From an uncultured bacterium (GTDB lineage: Bacteria > DUMJ01), in NCBI GenBank assembly GCA_937958695.1, contig CALGNK010000045.1:1-37519 (forward strand): a stretch of 37,519 bases of DNA. Reading direction: 5' to 3'. The notes beneath the pieces are model-generated. The model searched no databases. It was given only the letters and a program-made list of their open reading frames with translations, and was not told where the DNA came from. Both the position numbers and the translations under genes were made by a program. Shown here in pieces: positions 1 through 6,682 of this stretch. Each line of letters begins with the position of its first letter. Within the stretch, counting starts at the first letter, position 1.

Positions 1-272
1 AGGAACCTTTTAAGTATGTTTTTAAGAATCTGTATGCTGATTTTATTTAAGAATCTTTGTATGGCTTTATAGTTAGTCTCATCTATCTTATCTGCATTAT
101 TACCCTTTTTGCGTGAGATACTGCCCATAGAATTAGCTATGTCAGATATACGAAGTCTTTTAGCTTGTAGATATGCTATAATAATTTTAGTGAAGGAATC
201 TAGGTATGATTCTTCGAAAGGAACTAGCTCTTTTAGAAATTTTTTGATAGAATAAGTTTTTATGAATGTCAT
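1..272 (-). CDS. Transposase N-terminus, cut by window edge
   Basis: An open frame starts at ATG 272-270 and stays open to base 1, giving about 90 residues that begin MTFIKTYSIKKFLKELVPFE. A strong ribosome site (AAGGAGGTGATC, minus strand) lies just upstream. The helical, basic, Leu/Ile-rich N-terminus resembles DNA-binding N-terminal regions of DDE transposases, but the catalytic part lies outside the window, so the IS family cannot be named. A terminal hairpin immediately upstream and a decayed gene beyond it support a mobile-element reading. It could instead be another DNA-binding protein. Confidence 0.55.
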   Translation of the reverse strand, partial: MTFIKTYSIKKFLKELVPFEESYLDSFTKIIIAYLQAKRLRISDIANSMGSISRKKGNNADKIDETNYKAIQRFLNKISIQILKNILKRF

Positions 273-283
273 TTGATCACCTC

Positions 284-329
284 CTTTCTGTAGTGTTTTT
301 ATCTAATAATATGATAACACTACGGAAAG
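284..329. repeat. Inverted repeat at presumed IS end
   Basis: CTTTCTGTAGTGTT at 284-297 is mirrored by AACACTACGGAAAG at 316-329, 13 of 14 positions pairing, with an AT-rich loop. It sits directly upstream of the transposase ribosome site, so the right arm in the minus-strand transcript abuts the Shine-Dalgarno sequence. It could be the element's terminal repeat, or a hairpin that limits translation of transcripts entering from outside. Confidence 0.6.
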
Positions 330-436
330 GGGGTATCTTTATCTGAATCCAGATGTCCGAACTTCAGCTTGTATATATTACATCTCTTGACTTGAAGTTA
401 GATCCAGCAATTAAGGTATGGAAAAACAGAGGTATA

Positions 437-594
437 CAGCATATAAAATTAGGAAGATCTGGGTTAGATGTATCAAGAATATGTCTTGGATGTATGGGCT
501 TTGGAGATAAAGAGGCGAAGAAATACTGGGAAAAGAAATGAAAAACTTTGCAAAGAGAAAGTATAACTCTACCGCAGAAGTGGATAATAATTGA
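437..594 (+). pseudogene. Aldo/keto reductase remnant
   Basis: Two fragments of an aldo/keto reductase N-terminus lie in different frames. The first (437-508) reads QHIKLGRSGLDVSRICLGC and on to MGFGD, the typical start of the family. The second (517-594) reads EEILGKEMKNFAKRKY, which matches the family segment EEILG-x-ALKDFAKR that normally lies some 50-60 residues further on. So an internal deletion plus a frameshift separates the pieces, and the rest of the gene is missing. The intact frame from 353 to 541 is therefore not a functional gene. Decay fits its position between a mobile element and the structured element at 645-836. Confidence 0.75.
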
Positions 595-644
595 TAGAGT
601 AGGAGAAATCGTCCAAAATCTTAATAAATGGCTAAAAATAGTAA

Positions 645-836
645 GCCGTAGGTCCCAACGAATCTTTGAAAACCCGCCCCAAAGTCCCTTAAGCGGTTTG
701 CCCATCTACCTTTAGGGTTCCTTACTAAATTCTGGAATGGACTCCAGAATCTTAGCAGGTTTCCCTTAGTAGCCTAGGCTACCAACCTAAGTTTCTTTGG
801 TTTCAAGGTCTTCTAGACCCCTCAGAAACCTACGGC
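645..836 (-). ncRNA. Unidentified structured RNA, about 192 nt
   Basis: On the minus strand the segment begins GCCGTAGGT (836-828) and ends ACCTACGGC (653-645), a perfect 9-bp closing stem. Inside are a 12-bp hairpin (725-755, ATTCTGGA/TCCAGAAT core, extended by CTAA/TTAG), a 14-bp palindrome (769-782), a GGTC/GACC hairpin (807-819) and a possible second long-range stem, CTTGAAACC with GGTTTTCAAAG. A TTGACA-N17-TATTAT promoter at 843-871 would start transcription at about 836, the first base of the closing stem. A T-rich stretch (TTACTATTTTT) follows the last stem base. No protein frame explains it. It matches no riboswitch, SRP RNA, tmRNA or RNase P consensus I know. A 6S-like RNA, or an RNA/MITE derived from an IS200/IS605 element, are possibilities. 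Confidence 0.55.
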
Positions 837-837
837 A

Positions 838-866
838 CTTATATAATACTCCCCTTATATAATACT
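838..866. repeat. 13-bp direct repeat with TATAAT cores
   Basis: CTTATATAATACT occurs at 838-850 and again at 854-866. Both copies lie within the promoter region of the structured RNA, and both contain a TATAAT on the plus strand and TATTAT on the minus strand. The duplication may create alternative -10 elements. Confidence 0.8.
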
Positions 867-871
867 GTCAA
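843..871 (-). promoter_or_regulatory. Sigma-A-type promoter of the structured RNA
   Basis: The minus strand carries a perfect -35 box TTGACA (871-866), a 17-bp spacer and a -10 box TATTAT (848-843). The predicted start is near 836. This is one of the best sigma-A matches in the window, and no protein gene lies downstream in this orientation. Confidence 0.7.
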
Positions 872-887
872 TACCCGCTGGGGGTAT
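871..887. repeat. Short hairpin ATACCC/GGGTAT
   Basis: A 6-bp stem with loop GCTGG lies between the minus-strand ncRNA promoter and the plus-strand glucuronidase promoter. Its role is unknown; it may insulate or regulate either promoter. Confidence 0.4.
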
Positions 888-948
888 ATTATTCAGTTTA
901 TGCAACTCTCCCTTTTTAGGAATAGAGTATGAAGAGGCTGACATAGGG

Positions 949-954
949 TATAAT
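949..954 (+). promoter_or_regulatory. Candidate -10 box of the glucuronidase gene
   Basis: A consensus TATAAT lies 35 bp before the start codon, but no recognisable -35 box lies 16-18 bp upstream. An activator may be needed. A ribosome site AAGGAGGT at 973-980 precedes ATG 989 by 8 bases. Confidence 0.45.
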
Positions 955-988
955 AATTACAAATAGTTTTATAAGGAGGTGCTTTTCT

Positions 989-2770
989 ATGCTTTATGTA
1001 ACTGATACAGAGACAAGAGATGTAAAAGAGCTTTCAGGAGTATGGAGATTTAAAGTGGACAAAAATAACGAAGGACTAGAAAAGGAGTGGTTCAAAGCAC
1101 CACTAAAAGGCACAGTCTTAATGCCTGTTCCATCTAGCTATAATGATATAACTCAAGATCCAAGGATAAGAGATCATATAGGGATGGTCTGGTATGAGAG
1201 AGAATTCTTTATACCAAAAAGTTGGCTAGGTAAGAGGATTTTTGTAAGGGTAGGTTCTGCATCACATACCGCTATGGTTTTCATAAATGGAAATAAGATA
1301 GTAGAACATAAAGGTGGTTTTTTGCCCTTTGAGGGAGAGATTACAGACTTTGTGAGTTTTGGCAAGGAGAATAGGATTACTATAATGGTCGATAATACGC
1401 TAACCTGGGATATACTTCCACCAGGAGAAGTAAGACTTATCGAAGACCAGATACATCCAAAAGGATATAGGGTTCAAGAGTATTTCTTTGACTTTTTTAA
1501 CTATTCTGGGATCCATAGGCCGGTAAAGATATACGCTGTTCCTCAAGATTATATAAAAGATATAACGGTAAGGACTAAAATTCAGGGTAAACAAGGGATT
1601 ATTGAGTATGAAATAGACTACTCTGGTAAAGGAGATATAGATATCTCTGTAATGGATGAGGATAATAACAAAATTGGAGAAGCAAAATCAGTAAAAGGCA
1701 CAATAGTAATTGATAACGCAAGATTCTGGGAGCCAGGTAATCCTTATCTATACTCTTTTCAGGTTAGGACCTTTGTAGATGGAGAATTAGAAGATTCGTA
1801 TACCCTACCCATAGGTATTAGGGAGATCAAGGTAGAGGGCAAAAGGTTTCTCATAAATGGAAAGCCATTCTACTTCAAAGGCTTTGGGAAACATGAAGAC
1901 TCTAATATCAGAGGGAAGGGGTTAGATCAGGTAATAAATATAAAAGACTTTAATCTATTAAAGTGGATTGGGGCAAATTCGTTTAGGACATCTCACTATC
2001 CATATTCAGAGGAGATATTGTATCTTGCAGATATGTATGGCATTGTAGTTATAGAAGAAGCTCCGGCGGTTGGTATGAATGCGTTTATGGGAAGAATGAA
2101 GATATTCACCGAAGAAAGAGTAGGGAAAAAGACATTGGACCATCATCTTAAGGTAATGGAAGAACTTATAGCTAGGGATAAAAATCACCCCTGCATTGTG
2201 ATGTGGAGCGTAGCAAACGAACCAGCATCCTTTGAAGAAGAATCTGAAGAATACTTTAGAAAGGTTATAGAGAAAACAAAGGAACTTGATCCAACAAGGC
2301 CAGTAACATTAGTGGAAAGTTCTAGGTATGAAGAGACTAAAGCTAGTAAATATGTCGATGTAGTCTGTGTAAACAGATATTACTCTTGGTATACAGATTC
2401 TGGAAACTTAGATGTCATTGAAATCCAACTAGAGAAAGAACTAAAGGGATGGTATGAGAAGTTTAAGAAACCGATAATTTTATCTGAGTTTGGGGCAGAT
2501 TCTATAGTTGGATTCCATAGTGATCCACCATTAATGTTTACCGAAGAGTACCAGAAAGAGATGATTGAGAGATTTGTAAAGGTCTTAGATAAACTCGATT
2601 TTATAATTGGAGAACATATATGGAACTTTGCAGACTTTGCAACAAAACAACAGGTCTTTAGGGTTTTAGGTAATAGAAAAGGAGTATTCACTAGGGAAAG
2701 ACAACCAAAATTTGTGGCACACTTTCTAAAGGAAAGATGGCATAATATAAAAGACTTCTGGGATAAATAA
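989..2770 (+). CDS. uidA: Beta-glucuronidase (GH2)
   Basis: The 593-residue product is colinear with E. coli UidA (603 residues). It has the GH2 sugar-binding domain (about 15-185), an immunoglobulin-like domain (about 187-277) and the TIM-barrel catalytic domain (about 279-590). The acid/base glutamate is E411 in the motif ANEP and the nucleophile is E500 in LSEFG. The N562-x-K564 pair in the motif NRKG, known to bind the uronate carboxylate, separates it from beta-galactosidases. It hydrolyses beta-D-glucuronides or a related uronic-acid conjugate. No signal peptide is visible, so it acts in the cytoplasm on imported substrate. It stands alone, with no transporter or uronate pathway nearby, next to mobile DNA, so acquisition by transfer is possible. 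The start is set by a strong ribosome site. Confidence 0.93.
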   Translation: MLYVTDTETRDVKELSGVWRFKVDKNNEGLEKEWFKAPLKGTVLMPVPSSYNDITQDPRIRDHIGMVWYEREFFIPKSWLGKRIFVRVGSASHTAMVFINGNKIVEHKGGFLPFEGEITDFVSFGKENRITIMVDNTLTWDILPPGEVRLIEDQIHPKGYRVQEYFFDFFNYSGIHRPVKIYAVPQDYIKDITVRTKIQGKQGIIEYEIDYSGKGDIDISVMDEDNNKIGEAKSVKGTIVIDNARFWEPGNPYLYSFQVRTFVDGELEDSYTLPIGIREIKVEGKRFLINGKPFYFKGFGKHEDSNIRGKGLDQVINIKDFNLLKWIGANSFRTSHYPYSEEILYLADMYGIVVIEEAPAVGMNAFMGRMKIFTEERVGKKTLDHHLKVMEELIARDKNHPCIVMWSVANEPASFEEESEEYFRKVIEKTKELDPTRPVTLVESSRYEETKASKYVDVVCVNRYYSWYTDSGNLDVIEIQLEKELKGWYEKFKKPIILSEFGADSIVGFHSDPPLMFTEEYQKEMIERFVKVLDKLDFIIGEHIWNFADFATKQQVFRVLGNRKGVFTRERQPKFVAHFLKERWHNIKDFWDK

Positions 2771-2804
2771 AAAATTAGGGGGGCAAGGATCTCTTGCCCC
2801 CTAA
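2771..2804 (-). terminator. Rho-independent terminator between convergent genes
   Basis: The stem TTAGGGGGGCAAG / CTTGCCCCCTAA (2775-2804, one bulged G) is followed on the minus strand by a run of six T. It terminates the flagellin transcript and the strong stem may also stop the glucuronidase transcript. Confidence 0.85.
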
Positions 2805-2821
2805 GAGAAAGGTGATGAGTC

Positions 2822-4687
2822 TTATCTTAGTAGCTGTAGAACTGTCTGTGGAACAGTATTTGCCTGAGCCAGCATTGCGGTGCCAGCCTGGAGCATAATC
2901 TGGTTCCTTGTAAATTCCATCATCTCTTGAGCTAGGTCTGCATCTCTAAGTCTAGACTCTGCAGATGTCAGGTTCTCCTTTGCTACACCTAGATTCTGTA
3001 TTGTATGGTTCAATCTATTCTCATATGCACCAAGCTTACCACGTTCTGTTACTACTAGCTCTATAGCATTATCTATAGTCTGTCCATCTATAATTGCCTG
3101 TGCTGATGCCTGATCTGTTACATTAATGCTACTTACCCCTAGGGCACTCGCGCTCATATCATTAATAGAGATCTCCATCCTGTGGTCTGTTCCAGCATTT
3201 GGACCTATCTGAAGTGTAATAGAACCTTTGCTTAGGTCAAATGCAAAGTAAGTGCTAGTAGATTTAGCTGCATCGCTTGTAAGTGTAAATGTAATTCCAC
3301 TTATACCACTAGCATCGACGTTTACATATGGACCACCTGTTCCAGCCTTAAAGTATCTACTAGTAGAGGTTACATATCTTACCGTAGATCCTACAGGGTC
3401 TGTAACAGCAATAGTAACATCATTTGCAGCTATGCTTACTTTATCTGCTGCATTAAAGTCAAATGTACCAACAGTACCAGCAGTTAATGAACCACCAGTA
3501 GCAGAAACACTATAGGAGACCACCTTTGTTGAGCCTGCAGCATAAGCAAATACAAGAGCATCATTTGGATCATCAAATGAAACAGTCACATTAAATCCTC
3601 TGCCACTATTATTTAAAGCATCCTGTATATTAGTAACTAATTGACCAACTTCTAGAGTATCGGCAGCTGTTAGAACAACAGTACTTCCATCTGCCAAACC
3701 AAAAGTGAAAGTATAAGTCCCACTGCCACCAAAAGCAACATCTAGAGTGTCACCTTCAGTTACCGCATTCAAGCTAACGCTATTAAGCTGATATGCTGCG
3801 CTAAATCCGTAACTAGTGGCTATACTGTTACTCTCAGACCAGGAGATGTTGTACTTTGTTCCAACCTCTGTTGAAGTAAGATTTATCTGATTATAATTCT
3901 CATCAAAGGTAGCCCTTATTTTCATCCCAGCATTAGTAAATGCAGTATTTAACTTATTAAGAGTGGTTTCTATAGTGTCTCCAGTATTTGAAATATCAAG
4001 CGTTACGGTAGCTGATTTCCCATCTGCTTGGCTAATAATTAGAGTCTTAGTATAAGCTTCAGTACTTGTCTCATTCAAAGCATCTCTTAGAGTGGTCCCT
4101 AAAGTAGCATTAGTATCCCTTAGTCCAATAGCAGTCAAGTTTTCCCTTCCTGCAGTATAGACAGAAACCTGATAAGTACCAGTAGCCCCAACAGTTCCTG
4201 AGATACCGATAGCATTATTTTCAACTATACCACTATACGTTGTTGTATCTATAGTAGCCTTTGTCCCTAACTGCCCATTTAGTAGCTTCTTAGTGTTATA
4301 CTCAGTTGTCGTTGAGATCCTATCTATCTCTGCTATAAGTTGGTTTATCTCGTCTTGATACTTTTGTCTATCCGCATCTGTCTTATCACCGTTGGCTGCC
4401 CATCCAACTAGGTCTCTCATCCTCTTTAGTATGGCATTTACCCTATCTAATGCCCCTTCTGCTGTCCTTATTAGGGAGATACCATCGTTGGCGTTATCTA
4501 TAGATACACCTAAACCACTCACCTGAGCTCTTAACTTTTCAGAGATTGCAAGCCCAGCTGCATCATCAGATGCCCTATTGATCCTTAACCCAGAGGATAG
4601 TCTCTCTAAGGAGACTGCTAATTTATTATTTGTAATCTGCAGGTTCCTCTGAGCATTCAATGCATAAATATTTTGGTTGATTCTCAT
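2822..4687 (-). CDS. fliC: Flagellin
   Basis: The gene encodes the flagellar filament subunit, 621 residues. The N-terminal D0/D1 region starts MRINQNIYALNAQRNL and contains SLERLSSGLRINRASDDAAG; the C-terminal D1/D0 region contains SRLRDADLAQEMMEFTRNQI and ends VLQLLR. Both are classic flagellin. The roughly 390-residue centre is rich in Thr, Ser, Ala and Gly and beta-prone, resembling flagellin hook IN repeats (around the GTTLRDALNETS segment); it forms the exposed D2/D3 domains. It is longer than minimal flagellins of about 270 residues. No signal peptide is present, as expected for type III flagellar export. A sigma-28 promoter at 4816-4842 and a long leader precede it. Neighbouring glycosyltransferases suggest that the Ser/Thr-rich surface is glycosylated. 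Confidence 0.97.
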   Translation of the reverse strand: MRINQNIYALNAQRNLQITNNKLAVSLERLSSGLRINRASDDAAGLAISEKLRAQVSGLGVSIDNANDGISLIRTAEGALDRVNAILKRMRDLVGWAANGDKTDADRQKYQDEINQLIAEIDRISTTTEYNTKKLLNGQLGTKATIDTTTYSGIVENNAIGISGTVGATGTYQVSVYTAGRENLTAIGLRDTNATLGTTLRDALNETSTEAYTKTLIISQADGKSATVTLDISNTGDTIETTLNKLNTAFTNAGMKIRATFDENYNQINLTSTEVGTKYNISWSESNSIATSYGFSAAYQLNSVSLNAVTEGDTLDVAFGGSGTYTFTFGLADGSTVVLTAADTLEVGQLVTNIQDALNNSGRGFNVTVSFDDPNDALVFAYAAGSTKVVSYSVSATGGSLTAGTVGTFDFNAADKVSIAANDVTIAVTDPVGSTVRYVTSTSRYFKAGTGGPYVNVDASGISGITFTLTSDAAKSTSTYFAFDLSKGSITLQIGPNAGTDHRMEISINDMSASALGVSSINVTDQASAQAIIDGQTIDNAIELVVTERGKLGAYENRLNHTIQNLGVAKENLTSAESRLRDADLAQEMMEFTRNQIMLQAGTAMLAQANTVPQTVLQLLR

Positions 4688-4809
4688 CTATAATCCCTCC
4701 TTGTTTATAATTTTTTTAAGGCTTCCCTGCCTTATCTCCTCATCTCTACTCCCCTTCAATTCTAATTTTTTTCTAGAATTTATTATTCTTCCCTTTATAT
4801 CACCTCCAA
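4688..4809 (-). promoter_or_regulatory. Flagellin mRNA leader with two hairpins
   Basis: The predicted 5' leader is about 122 nt, unusually long for this compact genome. It contains an AATTCTA/TAGAATT hairpin (4758-4780) and, nearer the start codon, AAGGC-AGGGAA-GCCTT (4733-4718), a stem with GGA in its loop. The Shine-Dalgarno ACAAGGAGGGA (4706-4696) holds a second GGA. A looped GGA plus a GGA in the ribosome site is how CsrA-binding leaders of hag genes are built in Bacillus. No csrA or fliW is in the window, so regulation by CsrA is inference only. Confidence 0.45.
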
Positions 4810-4815
4810 TATCTT

Positions 4816-4842
4816 ACATCGGATAGTTTTACAAAAACTTTA
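4816..4842 (-). promoter_or_regulatory. Sigma-28 promoter of flagellin
   Basis: The minus strand reads TAAAGTTT (4842-4835), 11 bases, then TCCGATGT (4823-4816). This fits the flagellar sigma factor consensus TAAAGTTT-N11-GCCGATAA, with a perfect -35 and five or six of eight bases in the -10. It lies in the short gap between the stop codon of the glycosyltransferase gene (4847) and the flagellin leader. Confidence 0.85.
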
Positions 4843-4846
4843 GAGG

Positions 4847-6595
4847 TTAAACCTGAACCTTTAAAACCTCAAGGGTATCTCTCATTCGAGATAGAAGTTC
4901 ATTCATATCACCGCTATGTGAAAGCAGAGTGATTATATTCATCCTAAATTTGGTATTATTTGGGTCTAACTCTATAGCCTTCTCAAAACATCTCTTAGCC
5001 TCCGATAAAATTCCAAGATTTGCATAGGCAATACCGAGGTTATTAAATATATCAGGATTGTCCTGGGAAATCCTAAGAGCATTTTCACCATAGATAATTG
5101 CTTCAGAGTACTTCTTCAATTCTAAAGCACACGCTGTAAGCATTATATATAATGGCAAACCTCTTATTTGAGAATTAAAGACTAAACCATAACTCTTCAT
5201 AGGATCAACCTCTAGGACTTTCTTCAAGGCAGAATAAGCTTCAGAATAAGATTTCAACGTAACATATATATTACCAAGTAGAAAATAACTATCTGGAAAG
5301 TTAGGATCTTCATTTACAGCCCTCAATGCATAAAGCTCTGCTACTTTTAAGTCACCTTGTAAAATATATATCTTTGCTAAATTCAATAAAGAGGTTACCT
5401 TTACATATTTATGTTTTATATCCTCTTTAGCTGTTTCTACAACTTTATTATAAAACTCAATACTCTTTTCAATTTCTCCCTTTAAGAAATATATATCTCC
5501 TATATACCTTAGAATTCCAGGATCATTAGGATTAGCCTTAACTTCTTCTTCCAATATCTTAGAGTTTCTCTCTATCTTTTTCCTAAGTGTATCTTGCGAT
5601 TCATACCCTCTATGTTCTATAAATATATCTGTTAATCTTAAAACCTTCCCGTTCAGCTCATGAATAGAATAATCTACAACCTCATGAATTCTTCTCCTAA
5701 ATCTTATATCTTTTCTATTTCTAAATAGTCTTATGAGGTAGTTTATAATCTCTGTATTATCAGAACTCTTACTACGTATAGGTAATGCCACACCTAAAAA
5801 ATCATCATCAAGACTCTTTAATATCTCTTTAAGTCTTAAGATATCTTCTCCACGCATCTCATCATCGGCATCCATTGAGAGAATCCAATCACAGGTAGCA
5901 TATTTTAATCCTTCATTCCTCGCAGAGGCAAAATCATCGTTCCACTCATAATAGTAGACCTTTGCACCAAAAGACTTAGCTATTTCAACTGTCCTATCGG
6001 TAGAACCGGTATCAACAATAATAATCTCATCTACCGCTTCCTTTACAGGATTTAGCGCTTTAGCCAGATTCTCTTCCTCATTCTTTACAATCATACAGAG
6101 GCTTATAGTTGGGATTTTACTTGAATTTTGTATCTTTTTAGAATTTCTACTTTTAATATCATCTTTAATACCTTTACCATCCATCATCTTACCAGTGCCT
6201 AACTTTAGATTACTCTCTAAAAGATCCAAGTTTTCTTTAGCCTTTTCATAGTTTGGATTTATAGCCAAGGCCTTTCTAAAAGAATCTCTAGCTTCAGTAT
6301 ATTTCTGTCTATTACAGTACGCCACTCCCAAGTTATTATAAGCCTCAGCATTATTAGGATCGTATCTTATTGCTAATTTAAACTCCTTTATCGCCTCGTC
6401 TAATCTATTCTGCTGGAGATACACTGCTCCTAAATTATTATGCCCCTTAGAGTATTCAGGCTTTTTTTCAATAGCCCTTTTAAATTCTAGTTCAGCCTCA
6501 TTTAGCATTCCCTTTAAAAGGTAAGTCATCCCCAAATTATTTATCTGTGCTACAGTTTCTTCATTCTTTTCACCCTTAACTATCTTTATAGGCAT
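4847..6595 (-). CDS. TPR-flanked family 2 glycosyltransferase
   Basis: The product has about 582 residues. Three or four TPR units (about residues 15-125) come first, then a GT2 GT-A domain (about 165-290) with ISLCMIVKNEEENL, VDTGSTD and the metal-binding motif DADDE, then further TPR units (about 350-560). I place the start at ATG 6595: AGGAAGG (6610-6604) sits 8 bases upstream, whereas the GTG at 6604 overlaps that ribosome site. It is a cytoplasmic enzyme transferring a nucleotide-activated sugar. TPR-GT2 proteins of this layout are often found beside flagellin genes and modify flagellin or surface glycans. Its sigma-28 promoter (6621-6647) ties it to the flagellar regulon, so flagellin glycosylation is the favoured role. 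The exact sugar is unknown. Confidence 0.85.
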   Translation of the reverse strand: MPIKIVKGEKNEETVAQINNLGMTYLLKGMLNEAELEFKRAIEKKPEYSKGHNNLGAVYLQQNRLDEAIKEFKLAIRYDPNNAEAYNNLGVAYCNRQKYTEARDSFRKALAINPNYEKAKENLDLLESNLKLGTGKMMDGKGIKDDIKSRNSKKIQNSSKIPTISLCMIVKNEEENLAKALNPVKEAVDEIIIVDTGSTDRTVEIAKSFGAKVYYYEWNDDFASARNEGLKYATCDWILSMDADDEMRGEDILRLKEILKSLDDDFLGVALPIRSKSSDNTEIINYLIRLFRNRKDIRFRRRIHEVVDYSIHELNGKVLRLTDIFIEHRGYESQDTLRKKIERNSKILEEEVKANPNDPGILRYIGDIYFLKGEIEKSIEFYNKVVETAKEDIKHKYVKVTSLLNLAKIYILQGDLKVAELYALRAVNEDPNFPDSYFLLGNIYVTLKSYSEAYSALKKVLEVDPMKSYGLVFNSQIRGLPLYIMLTACALELKKYSEAIIYGENALRISQDNPDIFNNLGIAYANLGILSEAKRCFEKAIELDPNNTKFRMNIITLLSHSGDMNELLSRMRDTLEVLKVQV

Positions 6596-6620
6596 TTCTA
6601 TCACCTTCCTCTAAGATTAA

Positions 6621-6647
6621 AAATCGGAATGAATATAAAAAACTTTA
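6621..6647 (-). promoter_or_regulatory. Sigma-28 promoter of the TPR glycosyltransferase
   Basis: The minus strand reads TAAAGTTT (6647-6640), 11 bases, then TCCGATTT (6628-6621). The -35, the spacing and the TCCGAT core are identical to those of the flagellin promoter. The predicted leader is short, about 20 nt, with the ribosome site at 6610-6604. Confidence 0.83.
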
Positions 6648-6660
6648 GAACCGCACTTTA

Positions 6661-6669
6661 TGGTATAAT
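6661..6669 (+). promoter_or_regulatory. Extended -10 promoter of the GT4 gene
   Basis: TGG-TATAAT (6661-6669) is an extended -10 element 13 bp before ATG 6683. The predicted start near 6676 gives a leader of only about 7 nt with no Shine-Dalgarno, so the message may be nearly leaderless. It diverges from the sigma-28 promoter 14 bp away. Confidence 0.55.
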
Positions 6670-6682
6670 ACAGTAAGATAAT

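Noticed and set aside
353-541. 62-residue frame containing an aldo/keto reductase start
   Set aside because: The homology starts only at residue 29, the frame shifts within the enzyme and most of the protein is missing; treated as a pseudogene.
364-705. 113-residue minus-strand frame
   Set aside because: It runs antisense through the pseudogene and into the structured element, has no ribosome site and no family resemblance.
645-836. Minus-strand GGGCAAACC in the structured RNA as a c-di-GMP riboswitch
   Set aside because: The GAAA tetraloop, GGACGCAAAGC and second-stem consensus do not follow, and no gene lies downstream.
4736-4751. GAG repeats in the flagellin leader as a TRAP-binding site
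   Set aside because: Only three GAG triplets have the 2-nt spacing (a fourth is adjacent); TRAP sites normally need about nine to eleven.
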